This document shows, in pieces, positions 25,180-35,544 of a stretch of 64,000 bases of DNA. Location of the stretch: assembly GCA_947095585.1 (NCBI GenBank), contig OX352763.1, positions 27,639,462 through 27,703,461 of the forward strand, written 5' to 3'. Made by a program: the position numbers and the translations under genes. The stretch's first letter is position 1; each line of letters opens with the position of its first letter. Source of the DNA: Nephrocerus scutellatus (taxonomy: Eukaryota > Arthropoda > Insecta > Diptera > Pipunculidae). Below the pieces are notes generated by a model. The model was given only the letters and a program-made list of their open reading frames with translations, had not been told where the DNA came from and did no database searches.

Positions 25180-25530
25180 TATTTAAATATTACAAGTGTC
25201 GGTGCTTCCACCTGTACTTCCGAGTATTGAACATTCTATGGGATGGATCTACTTTCGTACTCTTATAGTTGCCATAGAAATTTAAGTGATCTCATCAATA
25301 TACACAAATCTCTTGGTCAATTGTAATTTCCTAATCTGTTCTGAAGAGGTGTTCTCCACAAAAATGCATTACCATTGAGTTAAATTTTCCATCTGTTCTA
25401 TTTCTCTAGACTCTTCCCGATAAGTTAGAAAACAGTCCTTGTCTAGCCTCTACAAAAAAAGCATACCGCCATCTCCTTATTGGTACCGACCCATAGCACT
25501 TGCAACCATTTTTCCAAGTTCATTGAGACG

Positions 25531-26110
25531 CGAATTAATCGTCAGCGTCATTTTAAACGAGCCAAAAATAATTGGAATGCTCATATTCGGCGAGTCAAAT
25601 TAGCCTACGACCAAAAATTGAGGCAAAAAATACTACAATGTCCCAAAGGTACTAAAATTTTTTGGAAATTCGTGAAAAGAATCAAATTAATGACACTCCA
25701 GTTGTCAACTCTATGTACAAAGCCATCTAGTTGCTGCGCATTTTGCAGCTATCTCCGCGCTTCCAGATTGTGCATTAATGCCGCCTGCTCTTCAGAGTAT
25801 TGAACACCCTATGGGACAGTTCTTTATTCGTACTCGTGCAGTTGCTAGAGTTTTAAACGATCTCAACACTTACAAATACGCTGGGCCAGATTGTATTTCC
25901 CCATTAGTTCTAAAGAGGTGTTTTTCCAATGGCGTATCCTATTCTTCTGAACTATTCCCGAGGAGTTGGAAAATAGCCTTTACCAGCGAACTCCTTCACT
26001 TATGCGTAAATTATAAAAAAAAAACCTTATGAAATATCTTGAAATCATTAGTGACTGACAGTATGGATTTCGTCGGCAACGTTTTACTGGTGATTTGATG
26101 GCATAACTCA
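25531..26110 (+). mobile_element. Jockey-like LINE relic, copy b
   Basis: The sequence starts with a linker (INRQRHFKRAKNNWNAHIRR and VKLAYDQKLRQKILQCPKGT), then YAGPDCISPLVLKRC at about 25875, and a QYGFRRQRFTGDLM-like block at about 26060. The linker part duplicates the region at 24545-24640 of copy a. It is truncated at about 26110, before the catalytic YADD. Confidence 0.75.
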
Positions 26111-26864
26111 GTGATATTGATCTTTTGGGGCACTTTGTCATACCGATAAAGCCAATTTTTTGTCTTTAGTTCTAGCAGCTTATTCCATTTATACTGGGCT
26201 TGTAGTTCAGGCATTCGGCAAACCCATTAAAATGACTATGCAGATTTATGCAGGCAAAATCGGTAGATGGTAAACGAATTAACTATCAAAACACTCACGC
26301 AACGCAATACGCAATAATTTGTTGACAAGGCATTGGAATGGATTCTCTCCATGGACGGCACCATAAAGTAGAATACTAAGCGTATATATTCAATCGATTC
26401 AAAGCTTCGAAAAATAGAATTACTTTAAAGCTACCTTTTATTTGTGAAAAAAGGTCAGCTTTGGCTGAATAGTGCACACCATAAGTGCTTGGATTGGTCA
26501 ACACAAAATAAGGCCTCTTGAAGATTTAACAAATCATCAAAAGCTAATTTTATAACATAATATGTATAATTTTACAAACAGTCAACAGTCTGTCAAACTA
26601 TATATCGCTCACGTATTTGCAGCTAAGTTAATATTAATAACAATTTTAATACATAATTTACATTCCCAATAAACACGTTTGCTGATTCATTGCGCCAAGC
26701 TCAGCTTTCATTACGTGCAATAATCGAGATTTTTTTTATTAATATTTTTTTGAAAGCTTTTTTTTTTGTAATATATTGCAAACACTTTCAAGGGATTTGC
26801 ACCCCGCTAAGCACAGGATATTACGAATTATAGTGAGGAAAGGAGGATTGTGCCAATGTTTTTA
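26111..26864. other. AT-rich non-coding stretch
   Basis: No gene seen. It includes poly-T tracts near 26730-26770. A CACCCCGCTAAGCACAGGATATTACGAATTATAGTGAGG segment at about 26800-26838 resembles the repeats at 27120 and 63755 only weakly. Confidence 0.45.
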
Positions 26865-27060
26865 AATTCTCTATATGGTTGTATCGTTCTGTGATGGAAT
26901 CTTGCGATCAATTTTTAACACACTTCCTAAAGCCCGATTTTATTGGAACTTTGCACACATGTGTATAACCGGTGACAACACTTTTAACTAAAATTTGGTA
27001 ACATTTGGCCCCGGTGATTGGAGAGCTCCTACACAAATTTTTTAAAAAAAATAGATCCAG
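26865..27060 (-). repeat. Dimeric GCCA-associated dispersed repeat, copy 2 (minus)
   Basis: Reading the minus strand gives the family core: AAGTGTTGTCACCGG, ACACATGTGTGCAAAGTTCC, AATAAAATCGGGCTTTAGGAAGTG and TTAAAAATTGATCG. The (GCCA)n tract is missing and the second monomer is eroded. Confidence 0.75.
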
Positions 27061-27119
27061 ATAGCCTATATGGCTATATCAGATGACATCAGATCACGCC
27101 TTACTTTTTTTATATAATG

Positions 27120-27350
27120 TATACACGCTCAATGGACTTCCACCCTTATAATGCATGGCCGTAAGGAAATTAGAAAAGATGAGATGTCTATTAAATGTCT
27201 GCAGATCGTACAAATTCGGAAACACAGAGTCGGGCAATTCATTCCACATAATTATTGTGCAGCTAAAAAAGGAATCTCAGAATAGGTTGGTATTCCTAAA
27301 GATAGGCCTAATGATACTACTGTGGGCTCGAGTTGTGGCACGGGTATTGC
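27120..27350 (+). repeat. Dispersed repeat sharing CACCCTTATAATGC with 63755
   Basis: Shared features with the right-hand copy are CACCCTTATAATGC, GGCC or GGCT, and downstream AAAAT.AGA.GAG.TCTAT..G, then GAATC blocks. An AAGGAATCTC segment and a TGGGC segment follow in similar order. Its nature is unknown. Confidence 0.5.
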
Positions 27351-27626
27351 GGATGGTTTGGAACTATATTGACTGTGTGCCATGCTTGCGCTGTGTGCAG
27401 CGCTGTTTTACGATTTGATGGTTATTTTAACCACAAAAGCACGCACAGTTTCGCATTTATTTCAGTGGAAACCTAACTTTTTTAGGACACCAATATTGTA
27501 TTGATGGTCACCTTTAAAGGACCAAAGTCTATTTAAAAAACTTTATGACCGTAACAGGCGCGCGTTATTCTGTTAAATCAAAGTCGATATGATACGTCTG
27601 CAAATGAACCACCTGACAACATTAAC

Positions 27627-27880
27627 GTGGGTGTCGTGGCTCAGTGAAAAAGCGCATAGCTACTGAGCAGGGGTTTGTGGTTCGCAGGGTAACACCGAAA
27701 AAGTATTTTTCATGGTGTCCCACCTCTCACGAATGGGTGACAAACGTTCCGTGAGTAATAACTTGGCTTCTTAATTTGCCGTTCGGATCCGGCCTTCCTT
27801 TTGTGTCCAGAAATATACATGCACAACTCAAATGGTCGCGAAAAGCTAGGCCTTGGACCGCAATATTATTATTATTAATA
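27627..27880 (+). mobile_element. tRNA-derived SINE, copy 1
   Basis: The head has an A-box-like TGGCTCAGTGA and a degraded B-box region (GTGGTTCGCAGGGTAAC). The conserved body GTATTTTTCATGGTGTCCCACC matches copies at 30933 and 40985, as does GCACAACTCAAATGGTCGCG, then GGCCTTGGACCGCAAT. The tail is (ATT)n. Flanks show AACATTAAC and AATGTTAAC, so a target-site duplication is uncertain. Confidence 0.85.
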
Positions 27881-30764
27881 ATGTTAACCGATTTAGAAAT
27901 AAGTTCATCAATGGCTTTTGTATTCTATAGACCAATCTAAATCTAACCATTCAAGCTGCTTATCCGAACACATGTTTAGTTGCTAAGCAAACGATATTCA
28001 AAATTCTCAAGTAGATTTAAAAGGACTTTGCAGTGCCAAAGGCTTAAATCAAATCAAAGTGGCTACATCTGTAAATTAAAAGACAATACAATATTTGATG
28101 GGTTCTTAGATAGATGTTAGTTTACTTTTGTTAAGTTTTACCTAGAATCAAATAACACTTAAGGAATCAGACATAAAGCCATCAATGCTTTTTATAAACT
28201 GTCAAGACTTCTAAACCCCAAAAATCTAATCAAGAAATTCAAGCTCTTCTCTCGTACATGAATAAAAATCTTGGATGCTCAGCCAAACGGAACTTAAAAT
28301 TCATAAGCTTGTTCAAAAGCAATATTCAAGGAAGAGCGATGAAGGAAGAAGACACTTTAATAACAAAATCTACGAGTTAAATATTGATAGTCACTTACAT
28401 TGTGCAAACAATTCAGCTTAGCACTGGAAAAGGACTTTTTTGGTATGCACTGAAAAACGACAGCGGGGCAGATTTTGACTTTGGTCTTCGGCAAAAGTAA
28501 ATCGTAAACGCCCAGATTTTGGCATTGTTATCTTTTTATGTTTGGTTTTGGTAAGAGATTCGTACTGACATTTAAGTTAAGTGGTTTATTGAACTTTTTC
28601 CAACCACATTTAATTAATGACACTCATCAGTGTTTATTATATCATAGTCTTAGACTCTGTAAATGATATTAAACTGCTCCTAAGTAGGATATGTTAGTAG
28701 TTTTGAATTCCGTACAACGAATATTTGTATCTGACTCGTTTTGTAGATTGTTACACTGCAACTGCACAAAAGTTTGTAATGTTTGCTAAGGATAACATAC
28801 GATTTATCACTTTAGCACTTAACTTGAAATTGTTATGCACTCCACAACATTTTATTAAATTACCATTGGACGAATGTTAGCTGCAGTCTTACTTTTTGAG
28901 TCGTTTCGCTTAGGAAATTTTTGTTCAACATAAAAATATGGACATTTCTTTAGAAATTTCCTCAAAATGTACAGCAAAATAGCACTTTAATATTTGGGAG
29001 ATCCTTCTAATTTCATAGAGAGGACTAATTGCAAACAGACTATATTGAGATAGTATAGAAATAGATGAATTATTATTAAAAACATGAAAAGTTTTCAAAA
29101 AATGTTTGCCGAATATCACATATGACTCCAATTAGCTCCAAAATTCTACTAATCGGCACTAATCTCCAGTCAAAGTGTGACTCAGAGGGAGCTTTTAAGA
29201 CTTTTATTCAAATCTTATTAACTGTTTACCATTTTACTCGTTAAGTATTGCATATCCTATTTGCCCATATCAGGAAAATTGGGCAAAAATATTTCTCCCG
29301 TTTGGCTTAACTACCGCACTGATTTTGGCTTGCGTCGTGTTCGGTGGGCGGCAATAATTTGGTTAAATATTTCTGCGTTATCCTCACACTGTCACGCAAA
29401 CTTGCCACATTTTATCAATAAAATAGGCGGGCTAATTAATCACTTGGTAACCAACGCACTTTCTCGAATTTTGTAACAATATGGTAACGACATTAAAAAC
29501 AACAACAACAAGGCACGTCCTTACTTAACACTTTTCCTAGATATTCACGACTTGGCTGTTCCAAGTGACAGTGATGGCAAAGCGGCAAAAAAAACTTAAA
29601 TGAAATTCCGTAACCGTTCGTCGCGTCCTTGATACTTTCGAACGTAAGCGGTTACGATTACAAGAAGTACTCGGCTGTATCGGCTGGCGGAACGTGCGTT
29701 ATCGTTTTCGACTTTGTTTGGTTGTTTGGTTTTTTGAATGATACCTGCGACTGTGTTTCAAAACCAGAAATGTTGTCTTCAACAACCACTATCACCAGCA
29801 GACGCAAACACACAACACACACACACACACGCGAACTCGCTGCAACCAGAGAGCGAGCAAACGAACGAGTTGAGCACAAATAGAACATCCAACGGAAACC
29901 CGAAAGCACTCGTCTGCTCGTATCGTCCATATCCGCATCCGTATGAAGGGGAGGCTCATTTGCAGTCGTCCGACTAAGCTGATGGAGCGAACACGCACAC
30001 ACAAAGACAGATTTCTCACACAAATGGATGCATAGGAATATAGGATGCAATAAATGGAGCGCTCTCGCTTGGGCACCACACATGTGGCTGGTAACGCACA
30101 GCACGCAACAACTACCCCAAAATGTGAGCACAAACGAACCGAAAAGTAATCCAAACTTGAATCGCAGCGGGTTGTTGTTGTTTTTGTTGTTGTCTGCAAA
30201 GAGCTTTACAATTTTTGGATATTTCATGTCTTTTGTTGGTGGTTGGTGGTGGGGGTGGTGGGTTCGTCGTAAAGAACACCACCACTTTCCAGTAGCAATC
30301 ACAATCACAATCACCTAACACGTTTGGGGTTCACCCAAAATTGCACGAAATTGGTTTTCACCCGCTCGTTCGCACACGAAAGCACGCACGCACGCACTCA
30401 ACACACACGCACACATCAACTACACCACCCGAGTGCATTATGTGAAGTGATGATTATTTTTGACAGAACAGAGGCGATATGTGAGAGTCTTTGTTTGTTT
30501 TGATTGTGCGTCGTGCGTAGCCCGTACTGAGGAGTATCGCAACTCGCATAATGCAGTGAGCGAGATATTTGCAGCAGTATAAAGTTATCCACAGTAACTG
30601 ACCACGAAAAAGTGGTGATGTTGTTGTTGGTCAGCCAACAAGCGGGAGCCGTCGGCATATACATACAGCCAGACGCTTATTTTTGTTGATTTCAGAGACT
30701 TTTTTTGGCAAATATTTCAACTCGCTCGATCGCAAACACAAGTTAATAAAATACAGCCCATAAG
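27881..30764. other. Non-coding, mostly native-looking sequence; no gene seen
   Basis: The first 1.5 kb is AT-rich with chance ORFs. The stretch 29.48-30.70 kb is more complex, with AAC, CA and GTT runs and a long chance minus-strand ORF (29658-30314) made of CA/GT repeat codons with no protein similarity. It may be regulatory DNA; no specific site can be assigned. Confidence 0.5.
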
Positions 30765-31200
30765 AATTAGACCCAGAGGCCTGCGGGCCAAAAGTTTAAC
30801 AGAAAGTGTCGTCATCGAAAATTCACATGTGTGCAGAGTTTGCATAAAATCAGGCTTTAGGAAGTAGTTTAAAAATTGATCACAAAATTTGGTCCGCCAG
30901 CCAGTCAGCCACGGGCACGCGAAGTTAATACAAATAATATTCGGCGCGACAGACCGTTGCGTCCCAAGGCCTAGTTTCTCACGACCGTTTGTGTTGTGCA
31001 CAAATGGAAGGGACCAACAATTTAATGTAATATCCGAACGGCGAATTGAGAAGCTTTCCGTGACCAGTTATTACTCTGGGATGCTTGTCAGACATTCGCG
31101 AGAGGTGGGACCATGAAAAATACTTTTGGTGTTTTCTGCGATTCGAATTACGAACCCCCTGCTTAGAAAACAATGCACCACGAAGTTAATACAGAGAATT
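30765..31200 (+). repeat. Dimeric GCCA-associated dispersed repeat, copy 3, split by a SINE
   Basis: The left part 30765-30932 carries the core AAAGTGTCGTCATCGAAAAT, CACATGTGTGCAGAG, AAAATCAGGCTTTAGGAAGT, TTGATCACAAAATTTGG, then CCGCCAGCCAGTCAGCCACGGGCACG. Its end sequence GAAGTTAATACAGAGAATT resumes at 31181 after the SINE. Copy 1 at 9570-9588 shows the uninterrupted end. Confidence 0.85.
30933..31180 (-). mobile_element. tRNA-derived SINE, copy 2, with 13-bp target-site duplication
   Basis: It is flanked by perfect direct repeats CGAAGTTAATACA at 30920-30932 and 31181-31193. Read on the minus strand it begins GTGGTGCATTG, carries a B-box-like GTAATTCGAATCGC, the body GTATTTTTCATGGTCCCACC, GGCCTTGGGACGCAACG and GTCGCGCCGAATATT. 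It is inserted in the GCCA repeat. Confidence 0.9.
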
Positions 31201-31204
31201 AGAA

Positions 31205-31640
31205 AAAGCTGAAAAAGGAATATAAATTCACAGAACGAAAAATCCGTAAAATGATACGACACGATCGAGAGCAGTTTTTAAAAAACATAACCGAAAGCGC
31301 TGCACACCTAAATGATATGCGCGAGGTGTACACTGCAATTCATAAACTAAGCGGAGAGGGATTCAAGAAATCGTCCATCCTAAAACATAGTATTGGAAAC
31401 ATCTTGGTGACTGAGCAACAACAGCTTTCAGATTGAGTGAATTTTTCGATGAAACAACGGCTGCCGATGTGGAAGAAAACATTCTGCCAGGGTAGAAACA
31501 GTGAGTTGCTCCCAACCGTAATATATCTACCGCACCACCTTAGAAAGACGAAATTGCAGCTACATTCAAAAAGTTACAAAACAACAGAACGCCGGGCTCA
31601 GACAACTGACGCGCCATCGCGTGAGGTTCCTGGCAATTGG
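31205..31640 (+). mobile_element. RTE-like LINE fragment (linker to RT start)
   Basis: The plus frames read KKIRKMIR-like sequence at about 31230, then DMREVYTAIHKLSGEGFK at about 31311, and a NILVTEQQQLS block. A frame-broken NRTPGSDN region follows at about 31585. The order matches the linker of the RTE relic at 18.3-18.9 kb. Confidence 0.7.
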
Positions 31641-32110
31641 CAATGAGCTTAAGCTCTCTCCAACTCTTGCCAAATTGCCGGAACTCCTCCTCAACTGTTC
31701 TGCGTCATGTATTTCTCGGAGGACGCGTTGTTCTACCATCTTGAGATAACGGATTCCATTGCATTGCGAAGTTTTCTATGGAAATGTCGCCTTTTCTGAG
31801 TGTATGACCAATCCACTGCCACTTCCATCGTTCGATGGTTGTGCCTATTAGTTACTGACCCGTTCTCTGGTAAAGATGTTCGTTAGAGATACGGTTAGTC
31901 CAGAAAACCCTTAGAATGTTCCAAAGGCACCTATTTACGAACGTTTGTAATCTTTCTGTGATAGTAGCAGTCACCTTCCAAGTGCTGCACCCATACAATA
32001 GCAGCACAGATTCGACATTTGAACGGAGCGGAATATAATTTCGGCTAGCTGGTATCTCCTTATTATTTCTAAAGATAGTATTAAAATTGCTTGAGCATCT
32101 ATTCTATTCT
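31640..32110 (-). mobile_element. RTE-like LINE C-terminal fragment
   Basis: The minus strand contains a RISN.HL..RTGQ-like segment, then ERWKWQWIGHTLRKGDISIE and a QWNPL...GRTTRPPRNT block, ending with an EFRQFGKSWRELKLIA stretch. It abuts the plus-strand RTE fragment in opposite orientation, so two insertions or an internal inversion are needed. Confidence 0.75.
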
Positions 32111-32114
32111 TCAG

Positions 32115-32535
32115 GAATCTTTTCGAGAAGTTAGACAACAGCGTTTGTCCAGCCTGTAACAAAAAAGATCGAGCCATCGTCTCCATTTTTGTACCTACCC
32201 ATAGCAGTTGCCTTTTCATTCTTCCATTTCTTTTATGAAATCCTTAGTCACATGCGGTTTTCGAGGGCAACATTCTATTTGTAATTTGATAGCATGTTTC
32301 GCCGAACAGTGGAACCAGTCTATTCATCAATTTGGTAAAAGCAAAGTAATTGTACTCAAGGCATTTGACAGTATCAAGGTCTTTTGCAAACAATGCGTGC
32401 TTATAAAGCTAAAAATGCCCATCAGCCTACTCAAAAGCTTATCGGGACGCACTCTTAAGTTATTATATCCTTTTTTTGGCTGTACAACAAGTATGTATAT
32501 TGCTTTTTCAATCTCTTTCAATGCGGATAATGGTT
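32115..32535 (+). mobile_element. Jockey-like LINE relic (RT)
   Basis: The plus frame at 32208-32537 and its neighbours contain a LYLPIAVAF segment, CGFRGQHSICNLIACFAEQW, and a broken KAFDSI block. GRTLKLLYPFFGC follows. This is the same family as 24545, 25531 and 45840. Confidence 0.75.
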
Positions 32536-32949
32536 AATCCGTATTTCCAATTCCAATTCACGGGTAAGCTGTCAAAGTGACAGTGTTTTCATGTCTTTCG
32601 TGGTGAATACTGTGTAAATAGAACGCCAAACCGAAACCAAACCTCACATTTGTAGTTTACAGATATTAGTTATTCACTTCTGAATTAATTTTTGGTAAAC
32701 AATGTTCTCAATTTATCAGTCGTAACTAAAATGTCAAAAACAAACTGAGAAATAAGTCTGCTTGCTCTCCCTTCGCCATCTGGCTAAGTAAACGAAAACC
32801 CTTACCTGTCGATTGCCGACGGATAAGAAAGTTACGTAAAAGCAAACCATACACCACCATACAGCGGGTACAGTTTGCAAATAGAACGTCAAACCAAAAC
32901 CAAGAGATAGAAACTTTAACTCAACCCTGCAAATCGAAAGAGCTATATA

Positions 32950-33180
32950 TTAACTTCGCGTTGGCATATGTCTGTCTATCGGTGGATAGTGGAATTTTGT
33001 GATCAATTTTTAAGCCACTTCCTAAACTCCGATTTTATTGCAACACTCTCCGATGACAACACTTTCGATTAAAATTCGGAAGTGATCGCGCCGCAGGACC
33101 GAGTTGCTCCCATATACATTATTCAGAAACTATCCCGATTTTCTTCAAACTATGCATTTCCGATTAGAGCATTTAGATGA
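32950..33180 (-). repeat. Dimeric GCCA-associated dispersed repeat, copy 4 (minus)
   Basis: The minus strand shows AAAGTGTTGTCATCGGAGA, AATAAAATCGGAGTTTAGGAAGTGG and TTAAAAATTGATCACAAAATT. A second monomer has ATGCATAGTTTGAAGAAAATCGGGA. The plus strand begins TTAACTTCGCG, matching the family end (CGCGAAGTTAA in reverse). Confidence 0.8.
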
Positions 33181-35078
33181 AAAATTGTAATTTTATAGGA
33201 TAATTTTTCGTTCTTGAGTTTCTCTATGGTACTTTTATAACTTAACCGCTTCATTCGTAAATAAAAACTGTGAGCAGAGATGACGAATCGAAAAAAAATT
33301 TGCTTTCAGATAATTAGAGAAATTCTCTGAATCCTGATGACTGTGGTTACGGTGGGATTCATATATGGGACACGACTATTGAAGTAATGCGTGCTCACGT
33401 TTTAATTTGGTAGCGATGTTTCAGCTGTCTCTTTAACGTCTTCTACATTTCTTTGTTCTACACAAGAGGAGCTGTGTTGTCTTCTTATTTACTATGAATT
33501 TCCCCAAAATTTTGATGTCATATTTGCAACTTGAGTCTTGACTTGACGCGTTCCTTTGAAAGTTTATCAGTTTCCTACTCAGCTTCCTGTGTTAGTCACT
33601 ACTTAAATGTCTAGCCGGTGACATTGTTGCCAGATTGTATGCGCGTTTTACGACTTGCAACAGTTATTGTAAAAAAGAGTGCATTTACTCAAAATCAGGA
33701 TTATTCCGATATTAATTTGTTTAAAGCAAAAATTAACTGGGATCATCCCAGAGCGTTCATTTTCGAAAAGCTTTCCAACTGCATACAGGCAGGCGGCCAT
33801 TTTGACCCAAAGCATAATAGCGAATAAATTAATACAGAATGTGGCTTAATGAGATCTGTAATTTATCGAGTGCGTTCGTTCGCACAGTCAATGTCCCATA
33901 AAATGCGCCCGCTGGAAAATTATCGTTTTTTTTCTCACCACACACAAACACAACGCTAACAAGAATATCGAGCAACAGCAGCAGAAACCCAACGATGAGA
34001 TAATGCAGGATAATTTTTTTGTGTTTAACGAAATCCAAGCATTTATTTAGTAGGCCATTTGTGGCGTTAGCGTCGGTGTCAACCGGTCTTCCCAACAACA
34101 ACAGCAACAGCGGTAATAACCTATCCAAGTATTCCAACCAATTAATAAGTATTACATGCTGGGCGGCCATTCAAGTATCGGGAGATACTGATTCGGGCAC
34201 AAATTGGTAGCCCGACCGACAATTCCACAACTGATAATGACTTAATAAATCATTGTCCTTGTTACAAGCCAACAAAAAAAAAACAACCGAACAGTGCGTC
34301 GGTGTGGTTCAGTTTCGATTGTTTGTCCACCACTCTCACTGCTTTCGCATGAATCCGATCATCCTACAGCTTACAGGTGAGGTGCTGGCTTGTTGCGCTG
34401 ATGGTGGCGATATCACCACCGACGACGGCACAACAACAATAATTCAATAAAAATCCACAAATTCCTTTAATCCCCAATATATTCATTATGTGCGATATAA
34501 TAAACTGCCGATGCCGTAGTTACACCGTCAATTAAATCCACTTAAAATGTACATCGCATAGCGGCGTCGGAGTTTACGTCGGCATTGGCATCGCCGTGCC
34601 AACGGAGAGTACATTACCTACTGCTGTGCCTGTGGCGGTAAAAGTTACACGGAATGGATGATGGCCGAACTTGGTTGGAAAAAAATGTCCTGCCAGTGTG
34701 CGTAGACATCACCAAACAGGACATCTCTAGCGACCTTACGTTGCTTTATATCAGAAATGTTAAAAATTAAAAGTGAGACTTTTTTCTGTATGGCAATCCT
34801 TTTTACGTGCGCTACGCTGCAGGTCGTCGTGTGATATTACCAGCGATGAAGTGGAGTGCATTACTGCATTGTTTATTGAGTATTGTTAGGGTAGCCAGGT
34901 GAGTGAGATCCTAATGTTACTGTAAAAAGATTGGTTTAAGTTCTACCAGCGATATAGATTTATGGGAGTTTATCAAACATTTTTATAAAACTTAACAAAT
35001 AGAATTTAAAAGTCTTCGCTTTTGCCATGGATTCGTTCTTTAGATGATTAGAGTATAAAGGCAAAATTAAGAAACACA
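33181..35078. other. Non-coding, probably native sequence; no gene seen
   Basis: No transposon motif. CAA/CAG-rich segments occur at about 34090-34115 and 34425-34445. Sequence from 33.8 to 34.7 kb is complex enough to be native intronic or intergenic DNA. Confidence 0.5.
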
Positions 35079-35490
35079 TCATCATCATATTTGGTTCTAC
35101 AACCGGGATGCTGTCCCGCAAAAAATCTCTCCACCGATTTGAAGCCGATGTCATCCAGTTTGCCATTTCTAAAATGTAGACGTTCAGTATGCCATCCTTC
35201 CTCCCATCATAGGCCTGGCCGTCCTCGCTATCCTGTTCCATTTATTCTACCGCAAAGAATGATCGCGTTTACTCATGCTAGCTATATTTTACTGCCTACC
35301 GGAGCCTAACGAGCATTATCTTCTTCACGTTGTCGAAATCGTAGATCTTGTTATTAAAGAGTCTCCGCAATCGTCCTCCTTTTCATATGAGGCAAACAAA
35401 GCTCCGTAATGCTTTCCTCTCGAACGCGACTCAGAGGTAAGAGTGCTTTTTGACAAGTTTTCAATTCTCTGATCCTATTGTTACCATTCT
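35079..35490 (-). mobile_element. LINE, (TGA)n-tailed family, 3' part (minus)
   Basis: It begins on the plus strand with the tail complement TCATCATCATATTTGGTTCTACAACCG and continues with the reverse complement of the RT C terminus and tail region (motif LDDIGFKSVERFF on the minus strand). It is frame-broken. It runs head-to-head into the plus-strand copy at 35545. Confidence 0.8.
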
Positions 35491-35544
35491 CGTATACGCC
35501 TGGATCTTGCATTTCAGAATTTACATCAGAATATGACATATATT

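Larger units (their letters stand above)
24741..25202 (-). mobile_element. R1/LOA/I-like LINE, 5'-truncated, with TTAGG-type tail and target-site duplication
   Basis: It is flanked by perfect repeats TGCTTCCACCTGT at 24729-24741 and 25203-25215. On the minus strand a 91-codon frame (24860-25135) holds the C-terminal CCHC-like region, motif DFCRSCMDEKEEDTIEHILC, followed by a LGKRLVNNLSDL segment. The 3' end reads GGTGGCAG-complement sequence and then (AACCT)4, that is (TTAGG)4 on the plus strand at 24741-24760. A perfect hairpin sits near its 5' end at 25138. The target site duplication proves the TTAGG-like repeat is the element's own 3' terminus. Confidence 0.9.
24545..25530 (+). mobile_element. 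Jockey-like LINE relic, copy a, interrupted by a TTAGG-tailed LINE
   Basis: The region at 24550-24728 (KLRQRILQ-type linker through the CTGCTTCCACCTG site) continues at 25215 (PSIEHSMG-like) to an RT start with a YRPIALATIFSKFIE-type segment at about 25480-25530. The insertion at 24741-25202 separates the two halves with a duplicated target site. It is heavily mutated. The adjacent copy at 25531 covers the same region again. Confidence 0.75.

Noticed and set aside
29658..30314. 218-codon minus-strand ORF
   Set aside because: It is Cys/Val-rich from CA/GT and AAC repeats, with overlapping ORFs in other frames and no recognisable domain or splice context.
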